Shown: positions 17,761 through 28,554 of the stretch, piece after piece
Layout: each line of letters begins with the position of its first letter
Numbering within the stretch: the first letter of the stretch is position 1
Origin: SAR86 cluster bacterium AG-447-A08
GTDB lineage: Bacteria; Pseudomonadota; Gammaproteobacteria; Magnimaribacterales; Magnimaribacteraceae
Length of the DNA: 64,000 bases
Assembly: GCA_003212335.1 (NCBI GenBank)
Contig: QCQA01000003.1
Location: forward strand, 62,001 to 126,000
Direction: 5' to 3'
Translations under genes and position numbers: made by a program
Notes under the pieces: model-generated
What the model saw: only the letters and a program-made list of their open reading frames with translations
Told to the model about the DNA's origin: nothing
The model's database searches: none

Positions 17761-20700
17761 AAGAAAAGACATAAATTCAATTTTAATAATCGGAGCAGGT
17801 CCTATAGTAATTGGTCAAGCTTGTGAATTTGACTATTCAGGAGCACAAGCCTGCAAGGCTTTAAAAGAGGATGGTTACAGAGTTATTTTAATAAATTCTA
17901 ATCCTGCAACTATCATGACTGATCCTAGCATGTCGGATGCAACATATATCGAGCCTATCCATTGGGAAACAATAGAAAAAATTATTGAAAAAGAAAAACC
18001 TGATGCCTTATTGCCTACCATGGGAGGTCAGACCGCTTTGAACGCTGCGCTTGATCTGGATAGCCGTGGAATCTTGAAGAAACACAACGTAGAGATGATT
18101 GGAGCTACTAAGGAAGCTATTGATAAGGCTGAGGATAGAGAATTATTTGCTGCATCGATGGAAAAAATAGGATTAAAGGTTCCAGAATCTGGTTTAGCTC
18201 ATAATCCTGAAGAAGCTCACGAACTTCTAGAAAGGATAGGTTTTCCATGCGTCTTAAGACCTAACTTTACCATGGGTGGATCTGGAGGTGGCATTGCTTA
18301 TAACGTAGAAGAATTTGATCAAATATGCAAAAGGGGACTTGAGCTTTCACCAACTTCAGAGATTTTCATAGATAAATTCCTTGGTGGTTGGAAAGAGTAT
18401 GAGATGGAAGTGGTACGAGATAGGAATGATAATTGCATTATTGTCTGTAGTATTGAAAATCTTGATCCAATGGGGGTGCATACGGGAGACTCTATAACAG
18501 TAGCTCCTTCACAAACTCTAACCGATAAGGAATATCAAATTATGAGGAATGCCTCGATTGATATTCTTAGAGAAATTGGAGTAGAAACTGGAGGTTCCAA
18601 TGTCCAGTTCACCATAAATCCAGAAGACGGAGAAATGCTCATAATCGAAATGAATCCAAGAGTATCAAGATCATCAGCTTTAGCTTCGAAAGCAACCGGT
18701 TTTCCAATAGCTAAAGTAGCTGCAAAACTAGCAGTAGGTTACACATTAGATGAGCTGAGTAATGATATTACAGGGGGAGTTATACCTGCCTCATTTGAAC
18801 CTTCCATTGATTATGTTGTAACCAAGATCCCAAGATTCAATTTTGAGAAATTTATTCAAACAGATCCAGTACTATCTACTCAAATGAAATCTGTAGGCGA
18901 AGTTATGGCAATTGGAAGAACTTTCCAAGAATCTCTACAAAAGGCAATAAGAGGTCTTGAGACAGGTAGGGACGGTCTTAACCCTATTTTCAATGAAGAA
19001 GATGAGTTTGAAACTTTAAAGCAAAGGATAAGCATCCCTAGTCCAGACAGATTATGGTTTGTAGCTGACGGTTTTAGAAAAGGCTTATCCCTAGAAGAAG
19101 TCTTCGAGTTTTCTAAGATTGATCCATGGTTCCTGGTACAAATTAAAGATATTGTTAATGAAGAAATGAACCTTGAGAAATCCACATTAAATGCATTAGA
19201 TTTTGATGATTTGCTAAATCTAAAAAGAAAAGGATTTTCTGATTCAAGGATAGGGACACTACTCAAAATCTCCGAAAAGGAAGTTAGGAATTATAGAAAA
19301 GCATTAGATATCAAACCTGTCTTCAAGAGAGTAGATACTTGCGCAGCTGAATTTGAATCTTCAACAGCTTATATGTACTCAACATATGAAGAGGAATGCG
19401 AAGCAAACGTATCTAGTAATAAAAAAATTATGGTTTTAGGGGGAGGTCCTAATCGGATTGGACAGGGTATAGAGTTTGATTACTGTTGTGTTCATGCTTC
19501 TTTGGGATTGAGAGAAGAAGGATACGAAACTATTATGGTTAACTGCAATCCTGAAACAGTATCTACAGATTTTGATACATCTGACAGGTTATATTTTGAG
19601 CCAATTACTGTTGAAGATGTCCTGTCAATTACTGACATCGAGAAACCTGAAGGAGTTATTGTTCAATATGGTGGCCAAACCCCTCTAAAAATTGCTGAGG
19701 AGCTTGAAAAAAATGGTGTTCCTATCTTAGGCACATCTCCTGATTCTATTGATCTTGCTGAAGATAGGGGCAGGTTCCAAGAATTCGTTAATAAACATGA
19801 GTTAAAACAGCCTCCGAATGGAATTGCCTCTAGTGTCGAAGAAGCTATGCAGGTTTCAGAGAATGTAGGTTTTCCTCTTGTTGTAAGGCCATCTTATGTT
19901 CTTGGTGGACGCGCAATGGAGGTAGTTTACAAGAAATCTGATCTTGAGAATTATCTTGTGGAGGCTGTTCAAGCCAGTGCAAAAAGCCCAGTCCTTCTTG
20001 ATGGATTTTTAAATCAAGCAACTGAGATGGACATTGAAGCAGTTTGCGATGGCGAGGAAGTTGTCATTGGAGGAATCCTTCAACATATCGAACAAGCTGG
20101 AATACATTCTGGTGATTCTGCCTGTTCTTTACCACCCTACAGTCTTTCCAAAGAATTAATTGAAGAAATAACTGACATGGTGAAAAAAATAGCCATTGAG
20201 ATTGGTGCTGTTGGTCTAATCAATGTGCAATTAGCTCACTATAACAATGAACTCTATCTATTGGAGGTAAATCCTAGAGCTTCAAGAACAATTCCTTTTG
20301 TTTCTAAATGTATCGGAACTTCTTTAGCCAAAGTTGGTGCATTATGCATGGCAGGTATTAGCTTAAAAGATCAAAACTTCACTAAGGAAATTGTGCCTGA
20401 ATATTTCTCAGTTAAGGAAGCAGTATTTCCATTTAATAAGTTCCTTGGAGTGGATCCTATACTCGGTCCTGAAATGAAATCAACTGGAGAAGTTATGGGA
20501 GTAGGTTCTAGCTTTTCCGAGGCCTATGCTAAAGCTCAATTAGGTGCTGGAGAGTTAATACCTCATTCTGGTTCAGTATTTTTAAGTGTGCGTGACTCCG
20601 ATAGACCTTTTATTGCTGATTTAGCTAAAGAGTTTCTGGAATTAGGATTTAAGATTGTTGCCACTAAGGGCACAGCAAGACATATTGATGACGCAGGTAT

Positions 20701-20965
20701 ACCTGTCGAAATCATTAAAAAAGTGGCTGAGGGTCGACCGCATGTGGTTGATGCTATGAAAAACAGAGAAGTAAATCTTATAGTCAATACTACCGAAGGA
20801 AGACAATCTATTCTAGATTCTGCTTCAATCAGAAGAACTGCATTGGAAGAGAAGATCTATTGCACAACAACTCTTGAAGGTGGGAGGGCAGTCTGCGCAG
20901 TTTTAAGAAATAAAGAACTGTGGTCTGTAGAAAGACTTCAAGATCTTCATGCTAAAATCCCCTGA
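17753..20965 (+). CDS. carB: Carbamoyl-phosphate synthase large subunit
   Basis: Makes carbamoyl phosphate from bicarbonate, two ATP and ammonia delivered by CarA. The 1070 residues equal the family length (1073) and hold the two duplicated ATP-grasp halves: the first with [10 protein letters not shown] and [14 protein letters not shown], the second with [11 protein letters not shown] and [14 protein letters not shown]. The C-terminal MGS-like allosteric domain (about residues 935-1070), where UMP and ornithine act in enterics, is present and contains ATKGTARH. The gene starts inside the end of carA and is followed 2 bp later by greA. Confidence 0.98.
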   Translation: MPRRKDINSILIIGAGPIVIGQACEFDYSGAQACKALKEDGYRVILINSNPATIMTDPSMSDATYIEPIHWETIEKIIEKEKPDALLPTMGGQTALNAALDLDSRGILKKHNVEMIGATKEAIDKAEDRELFAASMEKIGLKVPESGLAHNPEEAHELLERIGFPCVLRPNFTMGGSGGGIAYNVEEFDQICKRGLELSPTSEIFIDKFLGGWKEYEMEVVRDRNDNCIIVCSIENLDPMGVHTGDSITVAPSQTLTDKEYQIMRNASIDILREIGVETGGSNVQFTINPEDGEMLIIEMNPRVSRSSALASKATGFPIAKVAAKLAVGYTLDELSNDITGGVIPASFEPSIDYVVTKIPRFNFEKFIQTDPVLSTQMKSVGEVMAIGRTFQESLQKAIRGLETGRDGLNPIFNEEDEFETLKQRISIPSPDRLWFVADGFRKGLSLEEVFEFSKIDPWFLVQIKDIVNEEMNLEKSTLNALDFDDLLNLKRKGFSDSRIGTLLKISEKEVRNYRKALDIKPVFKRVDTCAAEFESSTAYMYSTYEEECEANVSSNKKIMVLGGGPNRIGQGIEFDYCCVHASLGLREEGYETIMVNCNPETVSTDFDTSDRLYFEPITVEDVLSITDIEKPEGVIVQYGGQTPLKIAEELEKNGVPILGTSPDSIDLAEDRGRFQEFVNKHELKQPPNGIASSVEEAMQVSENVGFPLVVRPSYVLGGRAMEVVYKKSDLENYLVEAVQASAKSPVLLDGFLNQATEMDIEAVCDGEEVVIGGILQHIEQAGIHSGDSACSLPPYSLSKELIEEITDMVKKIAIEIGAVGLINVQLAHYNNELYLLEVNPRASRTIPFVSKCIGTSLAKVGALCMAGISLKDQNFTKEIVPEYFSVKEAVFPFNKFLGVDPILGPEMKSTGEVMGVGSSFSEAYAKAQLGAGELIPHSGSVFLSVRDSDRPFIADLAKEFLELGFKIVATKGTARHIDDAGIPVEIIKKVAEGRPHVVDAMKNREVNLIVNTTEGRQSILDSASIRRTALEEKIYCTTTLEGGRAVCAVLRNKELWSVERLQDLHAKIP

Positions 20966-20967
20966 AC

Positions 20968-21438
20968 ATGAATCCAATTACAAAAGAAGGAGAAGTTCTT
21001 TTAAGAGAAGAGCTCAAAAAGCTAAAGTCTGAAGATAGACCCAGAATAATCGATGCTATTGCCACTGCAAGAGAATTTGGAGATTTAAAAGAAAACGCTG
21101 AATATCATGCAGCAAAAGAAGAACAAAGTTTAGCTGAAGCGAGAATTCGTGATATTGAGTCTAAATTATCTAATGCTCAGGTAATTGATGTGACCAATAT
21201 TGAATCCAGCGATAAAGTAATTTTTGGTACCACAGTAACTGTACATAATTCTGAGCTAGAAAAATCAATCAAGTATAAGATTGTTGGAGAAGATGAAGCA
21301 GATGCCAGCAAAGGAAAAATTTCTTTTGCATCACCTCTTGCCAAGCAACTCATTGGAAAATTTGAAGGAGACATACTCAAGGTTGAGACCCCGGGAGGGT
21401 CAACAGAGTACGAAATAGAGAAAGTAGAGTATATTTAA
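20968..21438 (+). CDS. greA: Transcription elongation factor GreA
   Basis: Rescues backtracked RNA polymerase by stimulating transcript cleavage. The 156 residues match the family (158). An N-terminal coiled coil (about residues 1-75) carries the acidic tip in [21 protein letters not shown], and the C-terminal FKBP-like domain includes [14 protein letters not shown]. The order carB-greA-rlmE is the Pseudomonas-type order; yhbY, which usually follows greA there, is missing. Only 2 bp separate it from carB, so it is likely in the same transcript. Confidence 0.97.
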   Translation: MNPITKEGEVLLREELKKLKSEDRPRIIDAIATAREFGDLKENAEYHAAKEEQSLAEARIRDIESKLSNAQVIDVTNIESSDKVIFGTTVTVHNSELEKSIKYKIVGEDEADASKGKISFASPLAKQLIGKFEGDILKVETPGGSTEYEIEKVEYI

Positions 21439-21446
21439 TCTCTAAT

Positions 21447-22043
21447 ATGTCTCTAAAATCTAATTACCGAGATGGCGATTCCTTTAGCAGAAAGTCTAAG
21501 GAAGAAGGCTATCGTTCCAGAGCCTCTTATAAACTTAAGCAAATTTTAGAGAAGGAATTAAAACTTTCAAAAGACCAGTCAGTTTTTGATCTAGGTTCAT
21601 TTCCTGGTGGATGGTCGCAAGTTATAAGCAATAAACTCGGTAAAGGTGGAAAATTAGCAGCTATAGACATACAACCTATGGAACCAATAAGGGATTGTTT
21701 CTTTCTTCAAAAACCTATTGAAGACCTCTGTAATGAAGACCTTGAAGAAATCAAAGAATTTTTACCTTTTGACCTTGTTTTATCTGATATGGCCCCCAAT
21801 ATAAGTGGTATTAAGGATAGAGATAATGCATTGATGATAGGACTAGTTGATAGAGTCTTATTTGTAATTGACAATTTCTTGAAGGTAAAAGGTTCAACTG
21901 TAATAAAGGTATTCCACGGAGACAGTATGGACTATACTAATCATGCCCTCAAAAAAAGGTTTAATAAAGTAAAGATCTCAAAACCTAAAGCGTCGAGACC
22001 AAATTCAAAAGAGATTTACTTAATTGGAAAGGATTTAAAATAA
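21447..22043 (+). CDS. rlmE: 23S rRNA 2'-O-ribose U2552 methyltransferase
   Basis: SAM-dependent enzyme (formerly FtsJ/RrmJ) that methylates U2552 of 23S rRNA, a late step of large-subunit assembly. The 198 residues (E. coli 209) show a SAM site [11 protein letters not shown] (usual form DLGAAPGGWSQ), catalytic Lys in [10 protein letters not shown], Asp in [10 protein letters not shown], Lys in VIKVFHG and Glu in NSKEIYLIG. It lies 8 bp after greA and is followed immediately by ftsH, the usual rlmE-ftsH pair. Confidence 0.96.
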   Translation: MSLKSNYRDGDSFSRKSKEEGYRSRASYKLKQILEKELKLSKDQSVFDLGSFPGGWSQVISNKLGKGGKLAAIDIQPMEPIRDCFFLQKPIEDLCNEDLEEIKEFLPFDLVLSDMAPNISGIKDRDNALMIGLVDRVLFVIDNFLKVKGSTVIKVFHGDSMDYTNHALKKRFNKVKISKPKASRPNSKEIYLIGKDLK

Positions 22044-22044
22044 T

Positions 22045-23946
22045 ATGAGCGAACTTCTAAAAAACTTATTAATGTGGCTATTCATAGCTATCACGGTATT
22101 TTCTGTATTTAACAACTTTAATACAGAGCAATCTGTTCAAGAATTATCTTATTCCGAATTCATTTCTCAAGTTGAAAGCGATCAAGTTTTGAGTGTTGAA
22201 TTTTCTTCAGATAACTATACGCTTAAAGGTAAAACTGTTAACGGTGAATCTTTCGAAACAGTTAGACCACCTTTTTTACAAGATGATCTTAGTGAGATCT
22301 TAACTGACCATAGGGTTGCAGTAACAGGCGAAAGACCGGAAGAACAATCTATTCTTAAACAGCTGCTAATAGCTAGTTTTCCCATATTAATTATCTTAGC
22401 TGTTTTCATATTTTTTATGCGTCAGATGCAAGGAGGTCTGGGAGGAAAATCAGGCCCTATGAGCTTCGGAAAGAGTAAGGCCAAAATGCTTGAAGGGGGT
22501 AAAGTCAAAACTTCCTTTGCTGACGTGGCTGGTGTTGAAGAAGCTAAAGAAGAGGTCCAAGAGGTTGTAGATTTCCTTAAAGATCCTACTAAATTCCAAA
22601 AACTCGGAGGAAAAATTCCAACCGGCATACTCATGACAGGATCTCCTGGAACAGGGAAAACGCTACTTGCAAAAGCAATCGCTGGTGAGGCTGGGGTTCC
22701 TTTCTTTAGTATCTCTGGATCAGATTTTGTAGAGATGTTCGTGGGAGTGGGAGCTTCAAGAGTACGAGATATGTTTGATCAAGCCAAAAGGCAAGCACCT
22801 TGCATAGTATTTATTGATGAAATCGATGCAGTCGGAAGACATAGAGGTGCAGGAATGGGCGGTGGTCATGACGAAAGAGAACAAACTCTTAATCAACTTT
22901 TAGTTGAAATGGATGGTTTTGAAGATAATCAAGCCATCATTATAATTGCAGCTACAAACAGACCAGATGTTCTAGATCCAGCACTTCTAAGACCTGGAAG
23001 ATTCGATCGTCAAGTAGTTGTTCCCTTGCCTGATATAAGAGGTAGAGAACAGATCTTAAAAGTTCATATGAAAAAAGTTCCTATAGCTCAAGATGTTGAT
23101 GCATCCTTAATTGCTAGAGGAACACCAGGATTTTCTGGAGCTGATCTGGCCAATTTAGTAAATGAAGCTGCTTTGGTCGCCGCACGAACAGCAAAAAAAC
23201 TAGTTGGGATGGAACAACTAGAATTTGCAAAAGATAAAGTCATGATGGGAAGTGAGAGACGTTCAATGGTTATGTCTGAAGAAGAGAAGCTTAAAACCGC
23301 TTATCATGAATCTGGTCATGCTATTGTCGGTAGATCTCTTGAGGAACATGATCCTGTCTATAAAGTGACTATTATTCCACGAGGAAGAGCTCTTGGTGTG
23401 ACCATGTTCTTACCTGAAGAAGATAAATACAGTTACAGTCACCAAAGTATTCTAGACAGAATCTGCGGCCTTTATGGAGGAAGAATTGCCGAAGAACTCA
23501 TATACGGAGAAAAGGGAGTCACTACAGGTGCTTCAAATGATATCGAGAGAGCCACTGAGTTAGCTCACAATATGGTAACTAAGTGGGGCCTCTCTGAGAA
23601 ATTAGGACCAATTAAGTATGGTGACGAAACGGATGAACCTTTTCTTGGTAGATCGGCTGGTGCTTCTAAACAAGGCATTTCAGATGATACTGCTCATGAA
23701 ATTGACAACGAAGTTAAGGAAATACTCTCTGGTTGCTATCAAATTGCTAAAGATATACTCTCTAAAAATTTAGATGCACTTCATAATATGTCAAAAGCTT
23801 TGATGGATTATGAAACTTTAGATGTAGATCAAATTGACGATATTATGGCAGGTGGTAAGCCAAGGGCCCCTAAGTCTACTGAAGATTCTAAGCCACTTAA
23901 TCCTGAAGATGGTAGTGCAGTAGGTGATGCTGCAGAGCAAAACTAA
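22045..23946 (+). CDS. ftsH: ATP-dependent zinc metalloprotease FtsH
   Basis: Membrane-bound AAA protease that degrades LpxC, sigma-32 and misfolded membrane proteins. The 633 residues (E. coli 644) show a first membrane helix at about 6-23, a periplasmic domain, a second helix at about 110-130, Walker A as GSPGTGKT (about 194-201), Walker [12 protein letters not shown], and the zinc motif HESGH (about 421-425). The C-terminal tail is acidic and proline-rich. folP, which usually sits between ftsH and glmM, is absent here. A 42-bp gap with a hairpin follows. Confidence 0.98.
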   Translation: MSELLKNLLMWLFIAITVFSVFNNFNTEQSVQELSYSEFISQVESDQVLSVEFSSDNYTLKGKTVNGESFETVRPPFLQDDLSEILTDHRVAVTGERPEEQSILKQLLIASFPILIILAVFIFFMRQMQGGLGGKSGPMSFGKSKAKMLEGGKVKTSFADVAGVEEAKEEVQEVVDFLKDPTKFQKLGGKIPTGILMTGSPGTGKTLLAKAIAGEAGVPFFSISGSDFVEMFVGVGASRVRDMFDQAKRQAPCIVFIDEIDAVGRHRGAGMGGGHDEREQTLNQLLVEMDGFEDNQAIIIIAATNRPDVLDPALLRPGRFDRQVVVPLPDIRGREQILKVHMKKVPIAQDVDASLIARGTPGFSGADLANLVNEAALVAARTAKKLVGMEQLEFAKDKVMMGSERRSMVMSEEEKLKTAYHESGHAIVGRSLEEHDPVYKVTIIPRGRALGVTMFLPEEDKYSYSHQSILDRICGLYGGRIAEELIYGEKGVTTGASNDIERATELAHNMVTKWGLSEKLGPIKYGDETDEPFLGRSAGASKQGISDDTAHEIDNEVKEILSGCYQIAKDILSKNLDALHNMSKALMDYETLDVDQIDDIMAGGKPRAPKSTEDSKPLNPEDGSAVGDAAEQN

Positions 23947-23959
23947 TTTTTTGTTGAAA

Positions 23960-23988
23960 CCGCATCAATAGACTAGAATGCGGCTTTT
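23960..23988 (+). terminator. Weak hairpin with short T-run right before glmM (possible promoter overlap)
   Basis: CCGCAT (23960-23965) pairs with ATGCGG (23978-23983), 12-base loop, then CTTTT directly abutting the glmM ATG. It may be a weak ftsH terminator. The same bases hold TTGTTG (23951-23956), a 17-bp spacer and TAGAAT (23974-23979), a possible glmM promoter whose start would lie about 3 bases before the ATG. The two readings are not exclusive. Confidence 0.35.
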
Positions 23989-25353
23989 ATGAGTAAAATT
24001 TCGCCCATTAGAAAGAGCGAACTTTCTGGTCTTTCTACCTTAAGTAGTGATAGAAAGTTTGGGACAGATGGTATTAGAGGTCCAGTTACCTCAACTATGA
24101 ACCCTTTGTTTGTAACTAAACTTGGTTGGGCTGCCGGTTCCGTATTAAAAGAGGAAGGGATTTCTAAAGTCCTTATAGGAAAAGATACTCGAATATCAGG
24201 ATATATGTTCGAATCAGCTCTTCAGGCTGGATTCATATCAGCAGGCATGGATGTAACTTTATTAGGCCCTTTGCCTACTCCTGGAGTTTCTTATTTAGCA
24301 AATTCAAACAATCAAGTAGGTTTAGTTATAAGTGCTTCACATAATCTTTTTGAAGATAATGGAATCAAGTTTTTTAACAAAGATGGACAGAAGTTTTCAA
24401 GCGAGTTAGAGAAAAGAATAGAGTCTAAACTTACCCATGAAATGGTTGCGGTTGAATCTATAAATCTTGGGAAAGCTTCTAGAATGAGTGATGCTCAAGG
24501 ACGCTATATTGAGTTCTGTAAATCGTCTTTCACAGATCTTGATTTAAATGGATTGTCTATCCTTTTAGATTGCGCCAATGGGGCTACTTATTCCGTGGCA
24601 CCAAAGGTTTTTTCTGAATTAGGAGCTAATGTTGACACAATTGGAGCCTCACCTGATGGAATCAATATTAATCAAAATTGCGGCTCAACAAGCCCCGATA
24701 CTTTAAAAGAAGCTATTGTTAAAGGGTCACATGATATAGGAATAGCCTTTGATGGAGATGGGGATAGGATTCTGATAGTGAATTCTGATGGTGAAGTATT
24801 AGATGGAGACGATATTCTATATATACTTTCTAAAGAAATATCTGATAATTCCGGCGTTGTGGGAACCTTGATGACTAATAAAGCCTTAGAGCTTCATTTT
24901 CAAAATGAGGGTATAGAGTTTACAAGAGCTGATGTTGGAGATAAGTATGTTTTGCAAAGATTAATTGAAAGGTCATGGTTTTTAGGCGGAGAGCCTTCAG
25001 GTCATATAATATGCCTAGATTCTGCACCTACTGGAGATGCTATAGTTGCTGCCCTTAAACTATTGAATGCAATTAAAGACAATGGATTTTCCGTAGAAAA
25101 ATCCTTAGAAGGTTTCCAAAAGTTTCCTCAGACATTAATTAATTTAAAGGTTAATAACCCTAATAAAATAATAATTAGTGATAAATTTTGGGAAAAAGTC
25201 ACCGAAATTGAACTTAAGCTAGGCGAAGATGGTAGGGTCCTTATACGCCCATCTGGCACTGAACCACTTATTCGGTTAATGGTTGAGTCAAAAGACTCTG
25301 CAATTTCAGAAAATCTATGTAATTCTCTAGCTGATTTGGCACAAAAAATATGA
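23989..25353 (+). CDS. glmM: Phosphoglucosamine mutase
   Basis: Converts glucosamine-6-P to glucosamine-1-P for UDP-GlcNAc (peptidoglycan and LPS). The 454 residues include about 15 extra N-terminal residues before the family start RKFGTDGIRGPV. The active-site loop reads SASHNLFEDNGIKFF, with catalytic Ser at about 117; the family nearly always has SHNP, so Pro to Leu at about residue 120 is unusual. The metal loop AFDGDGDRILIV and sugar loop GGEPSGHII are intact. No Shine-Dalgarno is visible; a hairpin abuts the ATG. It overlaps tpiA by 4 bp. Confidence 0.96.
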   Translation: MSKISPIRKSELSGLSTLSSDRKFGTDGIRGPVTSTMNPLFVTKLGWAAGSVLKEEGISKVLIGKDTRISGYMFESALQAGFISAGMDVTLLGPLPTPGVSYLANSNNQVGLVISASHNLFEDNGIKFFNKDGQKFSSELEKRIESKLTHEMVAVESINLGKASRMSDAQGRYIEFCKSSFTDLDLNGLSILLDCANGATYSVAPKVFSELGANVDTIGASPDGININQNCGSTSPDTLKEAIVKGSHDIGIAFDGDGDRILIVNSDGEVLDGDDILYILSKEISDNSGVVGTLMTNKALELHFQNEGIEFTRADVGDKYVLQRLIERSWFLGGEPSGHIICLDSAPTGDAIVAALKLLNAIKDNGFSVEKSLEGFQKFPQTLINLKVNNPNKIIISDKFWEKVTEIELKLGEDGRVLIRPSGTEPLIRLMVESKDSAISENLCNSLADLAQKI

Positions 25354-26078
25354 TAGTAGCCAATTGGAAAATGAACGGCTCTAAGGAAGAAGTAGATTCT
25401 TGGTTAAGGTTTGTTTCTGCAAACATTTTAATAAATAAAACAATTCCATGCGTTTTTTGTCCTCCTTCTTGTTACCTTGATTATTCAAGTTCGTTGATAA
25501 AAAAAATTTCAAGCCCAGTCAAACTTGGTGCTCAAAATATAAATCACTCAAATAATTCTGCATTAACTGGAGGAATAAATTCCCATATGCTTAAAGACTT
25601 CCTAACAGATTATGTCTTAATTGGACATTCTGAACAGAGGGAATACTTGAATGAAGATAATGAATCTTTGCAATACAAGATTAAGGATGCTCTAATAAAA
25701 AATATCTCACCAATTTTTTGTATTGGAGAGCCCAAAAATATCAAGGACCAAGGTAATACGCAAGACTACCTTCGAAGTCAGCTTGAAATTTTGAATACCA
25801 TGGATTCTGATCAAATCACAATAGCTTATGAGCCTATTTGGGCTATAGGGACAGGAGAGAATGCAGATAAAATCTATATTGAAGAAGTGCATAGTTTTAT
25901 AAAGGAATTTTGCTGTCAGGAACTTAATTTTAAAGAGAAGGTTTCAGTTGTGTATGGAGGTAGTGTAAAATTAAGCAATTGTGAAGAAATACTCTCTTCT
26001 AGCAAAGTTGATGGTCTTTTGATCGGAGGTGCTTCCTTAGATCCAGAGACCTTTGCAAAAATATATAATTTAAGTTAA
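25350..26078 (+). CDS. tpiA: Triosephosphate isomerase
   Basis: Interconverts dihydroxyacetone phosphate and glyceraldehyde-3-phosphate. The 242 residues (usual 250) keep the N-terminal NWKMNGS with the catalytic Lys, His in LIGHSEQREYL, the catalytic Glu in the signature AYEPIWAIGTG, and the phosphate loop YGGSV plus GLLIGGASL. The order glmM-tpiA-secG is that of many gammaproteobacteria. The start overlaps glmM by 4 bp and the stop overlaps secG by one base. Confidence 0.97.
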   Translation: MIVANWKMNGSKEEVDSWLRFVSANILINKTIPCVFCPPSCYLDYSSSLIKKISSPVKLGAQNINHSNNSALTGGINSHMLKDFLTDYVLIGHSEQREYLNEDNESLQYKIKDALIKNISPIFCIGEPKNIKDQGNTQDYLRSQLEILNTMDSDQITIAYEPIWAIGTGENADKIYIEEVHSFIKEFCCQELNFKEKVSVVYGGSVKLSNCEEILSSSKVDGLLIGGASLDPETFAKIYNLS

Positions 26079-26377
26079 TGGAAAATCTACTAATATTCTT
26101 TTACATACTAATTTCTGTTTCTCTTGTATTAATAATACTTTTGCAACAAGGAAAAGGGTCAGATATTGGAAGTGCATTTGGTGCCGGTTCAAGTAATACT
26201 ATGTTTGGCACAAGTAGCAACTCGAATCCTTTAACAAAGGTAACCGCTGTCTTGGCTGCAGTTTTTTTAATATTAAGTTTGTCTATAACTTACATATCAC
26301 GTAGTAGCTTGAATCAAGAATCTCCTGTTGATCAATTTGAAATAGAAGAGTCAGGTATTCTTCCAGAAGATAGCTAG
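26078..26377 (+). CDS. secG: Protein translocase subunit SecG
   Basis: Small inner-membrane part of the SecYEG channel. The 99 residues show two membrane helices (about 2-22 and 52-73), the conserved LLQQGKGSDIGSAFGAG segment between them, and a soluble acidic tail. The stop of tpiA overlaps the ATG (TAATG). It is followed 8 bp later by tRNA-Leu(GAG), the same neighbour as in E. coli (leuU). Confidence 0.95.
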   Translation: MENLLIFFYILISVSLVLIILLQQGKGSDIGSAFGAGSSNTMFGTSSNSNPLTKVTAVLAAVFLILSLSITYISRSSLNQESPVDQFEIEESGILPEDS

Positions 26378-26385
26378 AAAATCTT

Positions 26386-26471
26386 GCCGAAGTGGTGGAA
26401 CTGGTAGACACGCTACCTTGAGGGGGTAGTGAGCATTGCTCGTGGAGGTTCGAATCCTCTCTTCGGCACCA
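26386..26471 (+). tRNA. tRNA-Leu(GAG)
   Basis: An 86-base tRNA with encoded CCA. The acceptor GCCGAAG pairs with CTTCGGC, discriminator A. The anticodon loop TTGAGGG between CTACC and GGTAG gives anticodon GAG. A long variable arm (GAGCATTGCTC) and T loop GGTTCGAATCC are typical of Leu. It lies between secG and the initiator tRNA. Confidence 0.97.
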
Positions 26472-26522
26472 ATATCTTTCTTGATTCTTTTGTTGCATCT
26501 ATCTATACTGCGACCCCTTTGT

Positions 26523-26599
<77 letters not shown>

Positions 26600-26603
26600 A
26601 AGT

Positions 26604-26625
26604 AAGCCCTATATGGGCTTTTTTT
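26604..26625 (+). terminator. Intrinsic terminator after the initiator tRNA
   Basis: AAGCCC (26604-26609) pairs with GGGCTT (26615-26620), 5-base loop TATAT, followed by a run of T to 26625. It ends the secG/tRNA transcript 11 bp before rimP; partial read-through would feed the nusA operon. Confidence 0.8.
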
Positions 26626-26636
26626 GTAGGTAAAAA

Positions 26637-27077
26637 ATGAATACTGAATATATAAAAGAAGTACTGGAAGATGATATTGAAAGACTCGGATGTAAGGTTT
26701 GGGGTCTTGAGATGTTTGGCAGACGATCTAACCAAACTTTACGTATATATATCGATAAAAATGAAGGTATATCTGTAGAGGATTGTGAGAGGGTAAGTAA
26801 GCACGTAAGTAAAGTGCTGGATGCAGAAAATGATTTCTCAGAGAACTATATGTTGGAAATCTCTTCTCCAGGCTTAGATAGAAAATTTTTTTATAAAGAA
26901 CAATATAAAGAATATTTAAATGAATCCTTGAAAGTAACTTTTTTCGATACACAAAATAAGAGAACTGTTACAGGTCGTTTAGTAGGAGCTTATGATAATT
27001 CCATAAAACTAGAACTGAATGATGAGACAAAGGAAATTGCTTTTTCTTCAATTATTCAGGCAAATCTTATAATCTAA
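26637..27077 (+). CDS. rimP: Ribosome maturation factor RimP
   Basis: Helps assemble the 30S subunit. The 146 residues (E. coli 150) show the N-terminal domain with EVLEDDIERLGCKVWGLEM and LRIYIDKNEGISVEDCERVSK, the conserved YMLEISSPGLDR (about 79-90), and a C-terminal SH3-like domain. A GTAGG ribosome site lies 6 bases before the ATG, inside the tail of the upstream terminator. First gene of the rimP-nusA-infB-rbfA-truB-rpsO-pnp block. Confidence 0.95.
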   Translation: MNTEYIKEVLEDDIERLGCKVWGLEMFGRRSNQTLRIYIDKNEGISVEDCERVSKHVSKVLDAENDFSENYMLEISSPGLDRKFFYKEQYKEYLNESLKVTFFDTQNKRTVTGRLVGAYDNSIKLELNDETKEIAFSSIIQANLII

Positions 27078-27088
27078 GAGGCGATATT

Positions 27089-28549
27089 ATGCAAAAAGAG
27101 ATTTTATTAGTAGCAGAAGCCGTTTCGGGCGAGAAAGGCTTGCCTCAAGAGGCAATTTTTCAGGCTATTGAACAGGCTTTGGCAACTGCTACAAAGAAAA
27201 GATATGCAGAAAACTCAAATATAGAAGTCATAATTGATCCTAAAACAGGAGATTATGAAACTTTTCGAATTTGGGAGGTTGTATCTGAAGAGGAATTAGA
27301 AGATGAGGGGACTCAAGTTCTTCAAAGTACTGAGACAGATGAACTAGGCTCTTTTGTAAGAGAGAAGGTTGAAAATATTGAATTTGGCAGGATAGCAGCA
27401 CAAGCTGCTAAACAAGTTATAGTTCAAAAAGTAAGAGAAGCAGAAAGAGCTCAAGTTGTAGAAAAGTATCGATCTGTATTGGGTGAGCTCGTAAATGGAA
27501 CTGTCAAGAAAGTTACCAGAGAATTTTTGATTATAGATTTGGGTGAGGGTGCCGAGGCTATATTGTCTAGAAATGAGCTTATTCCTGGAGAGGTATTTAG
27601 AATTGGAGACAGACTAAGAGCTGTTCTTCAAGAAGAAGAAAGAGAAAATAGAGGCCCGCAACTTGCCTTGAGCAGAAAATGTCCTGAAATGGTGGGAGAA
27701 TTATTTAAATTGGAAGTACCAGAAATATCTGAACAAGTAATTGAAATTAAAGCCATTGCTCGTGACCCAGGATCTAGAACAAAAATTGCTGTAAAGACTA
27801 ATGATAATAGAATTGACCCAGTAGGAGCTTGTGTTGGAATGAGAGGGTCAAGAGTTCAAGCTGTATCGAATGAATTGGGCAACGAGCGACTTGATATTGT
27901 TATTTGGGACGATGATCCTGCACAATTGCTTATTAATTCAATGGGTCCAGTGGAAATAACTTCCATTGTTCTTGACGAAGCTAAAGGATCTATGGATGTT
28001 GCAGTAACTCAAGACACACTTGCCCAGGCGATAGGGAAAAGCGGACAGAATGTTCGTCTTAGTAGTCAAATTACTGGATGGAAATTAAATGTGTTGGATC
28101 AAGAAACTGCTGATGAACAAACTCAGGAAAAATCTGCCAGCATTTCAAGTATATTAGTTGAAAAGTTAGATGTGGATGAAGATTTAGCTAATACACTTAT
28201 TTCTAATGGCTTTGATAGCTTAGAATCAATTTCATCATCTTCAACAGAAGATCTTTCTGTTATCGATGGGTTTGATGAAGATATAAGCAATCTTCTTATA
28301 AATAGAGCCAAGGAAGTGCTCCTGACTATGGCTATGGAAGTTTCAACTGATGATGGTGAGTCTGGAGACTTAATGTCTGTAGAAGGCATGGAAATGACTC
28401 TTGCCCTTGAGTTAACGCAGAAAGGTATAAATGATAGGGAAGACTTGGCCGAACAATCAATCGAAGAGTTGATTAGTTTAATTGATATTTCTGAGGAAGA
28501 TGCAGGTGATTTAATAATGAGGGCCAGAGCACATTGGTTTGAGGATTAA
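27089..28549 (+). CDS. nusA: Transcription termination/antitermination protein NusA
   Basis: RNA-polymerase-binding factor for pausing, termination and rRNA antitermination. The 486 residues (E. coli 495) show the N-terminal polymerase-binding domain, an S1 domain (about 135-200, GELVNGTVKKVTREFLIIDLG), two KH domains (about 230-345, with DPVGACVGMRGSRVQAV and AIGKSGQNVRLSSQ), and both C-terminal acidic repeats (about 352-412 and 428-484) as in gammaproteobacteria. Located between rimP and infB. Nothing odd. Confidence 0.97.
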   Translation: MQKEILLVAEAVSGEKGLPQEAIFQAIEQALATATKKRYAENSNIEVIIDPKTGDYETFRIWEVVSEEELEDEGTQVLQSTETDELGSFVREKVENIEFGRIAAQAAKQVIVQKVREAERAQVVEKYRSVLGELVNGTVKKVTREFLIIDLGEGAEAILSRNELIPGEVFRIGDRLRAVLQEEERENRGPQLALSRKCPEMVGELFKLEVPEISEQVIEIKAIARDPGSRTKIAVKTNDNRIDPVGACVGMRGSRVQAVSNELGNERLDIVIWDDDPAQLLINSMGPVEITSIVLDEAKGSMDVAVTQDTLAQAIGKSGQNVRLSSQITGWKLNVLDQETADEQTQEKSASISSILVEKLDVDEDLANTLISNGFDSLESISSSSTEDLSVIDGFDEDISNLLINRAKEVLLTMAMEVSTDDGESGDLMSVEGMEMTLALELTQKGINDREDLAEQSIEELISLIDISEEDAGDLIMRARAHWFED

Positions 28550-28554
28550 AATAT

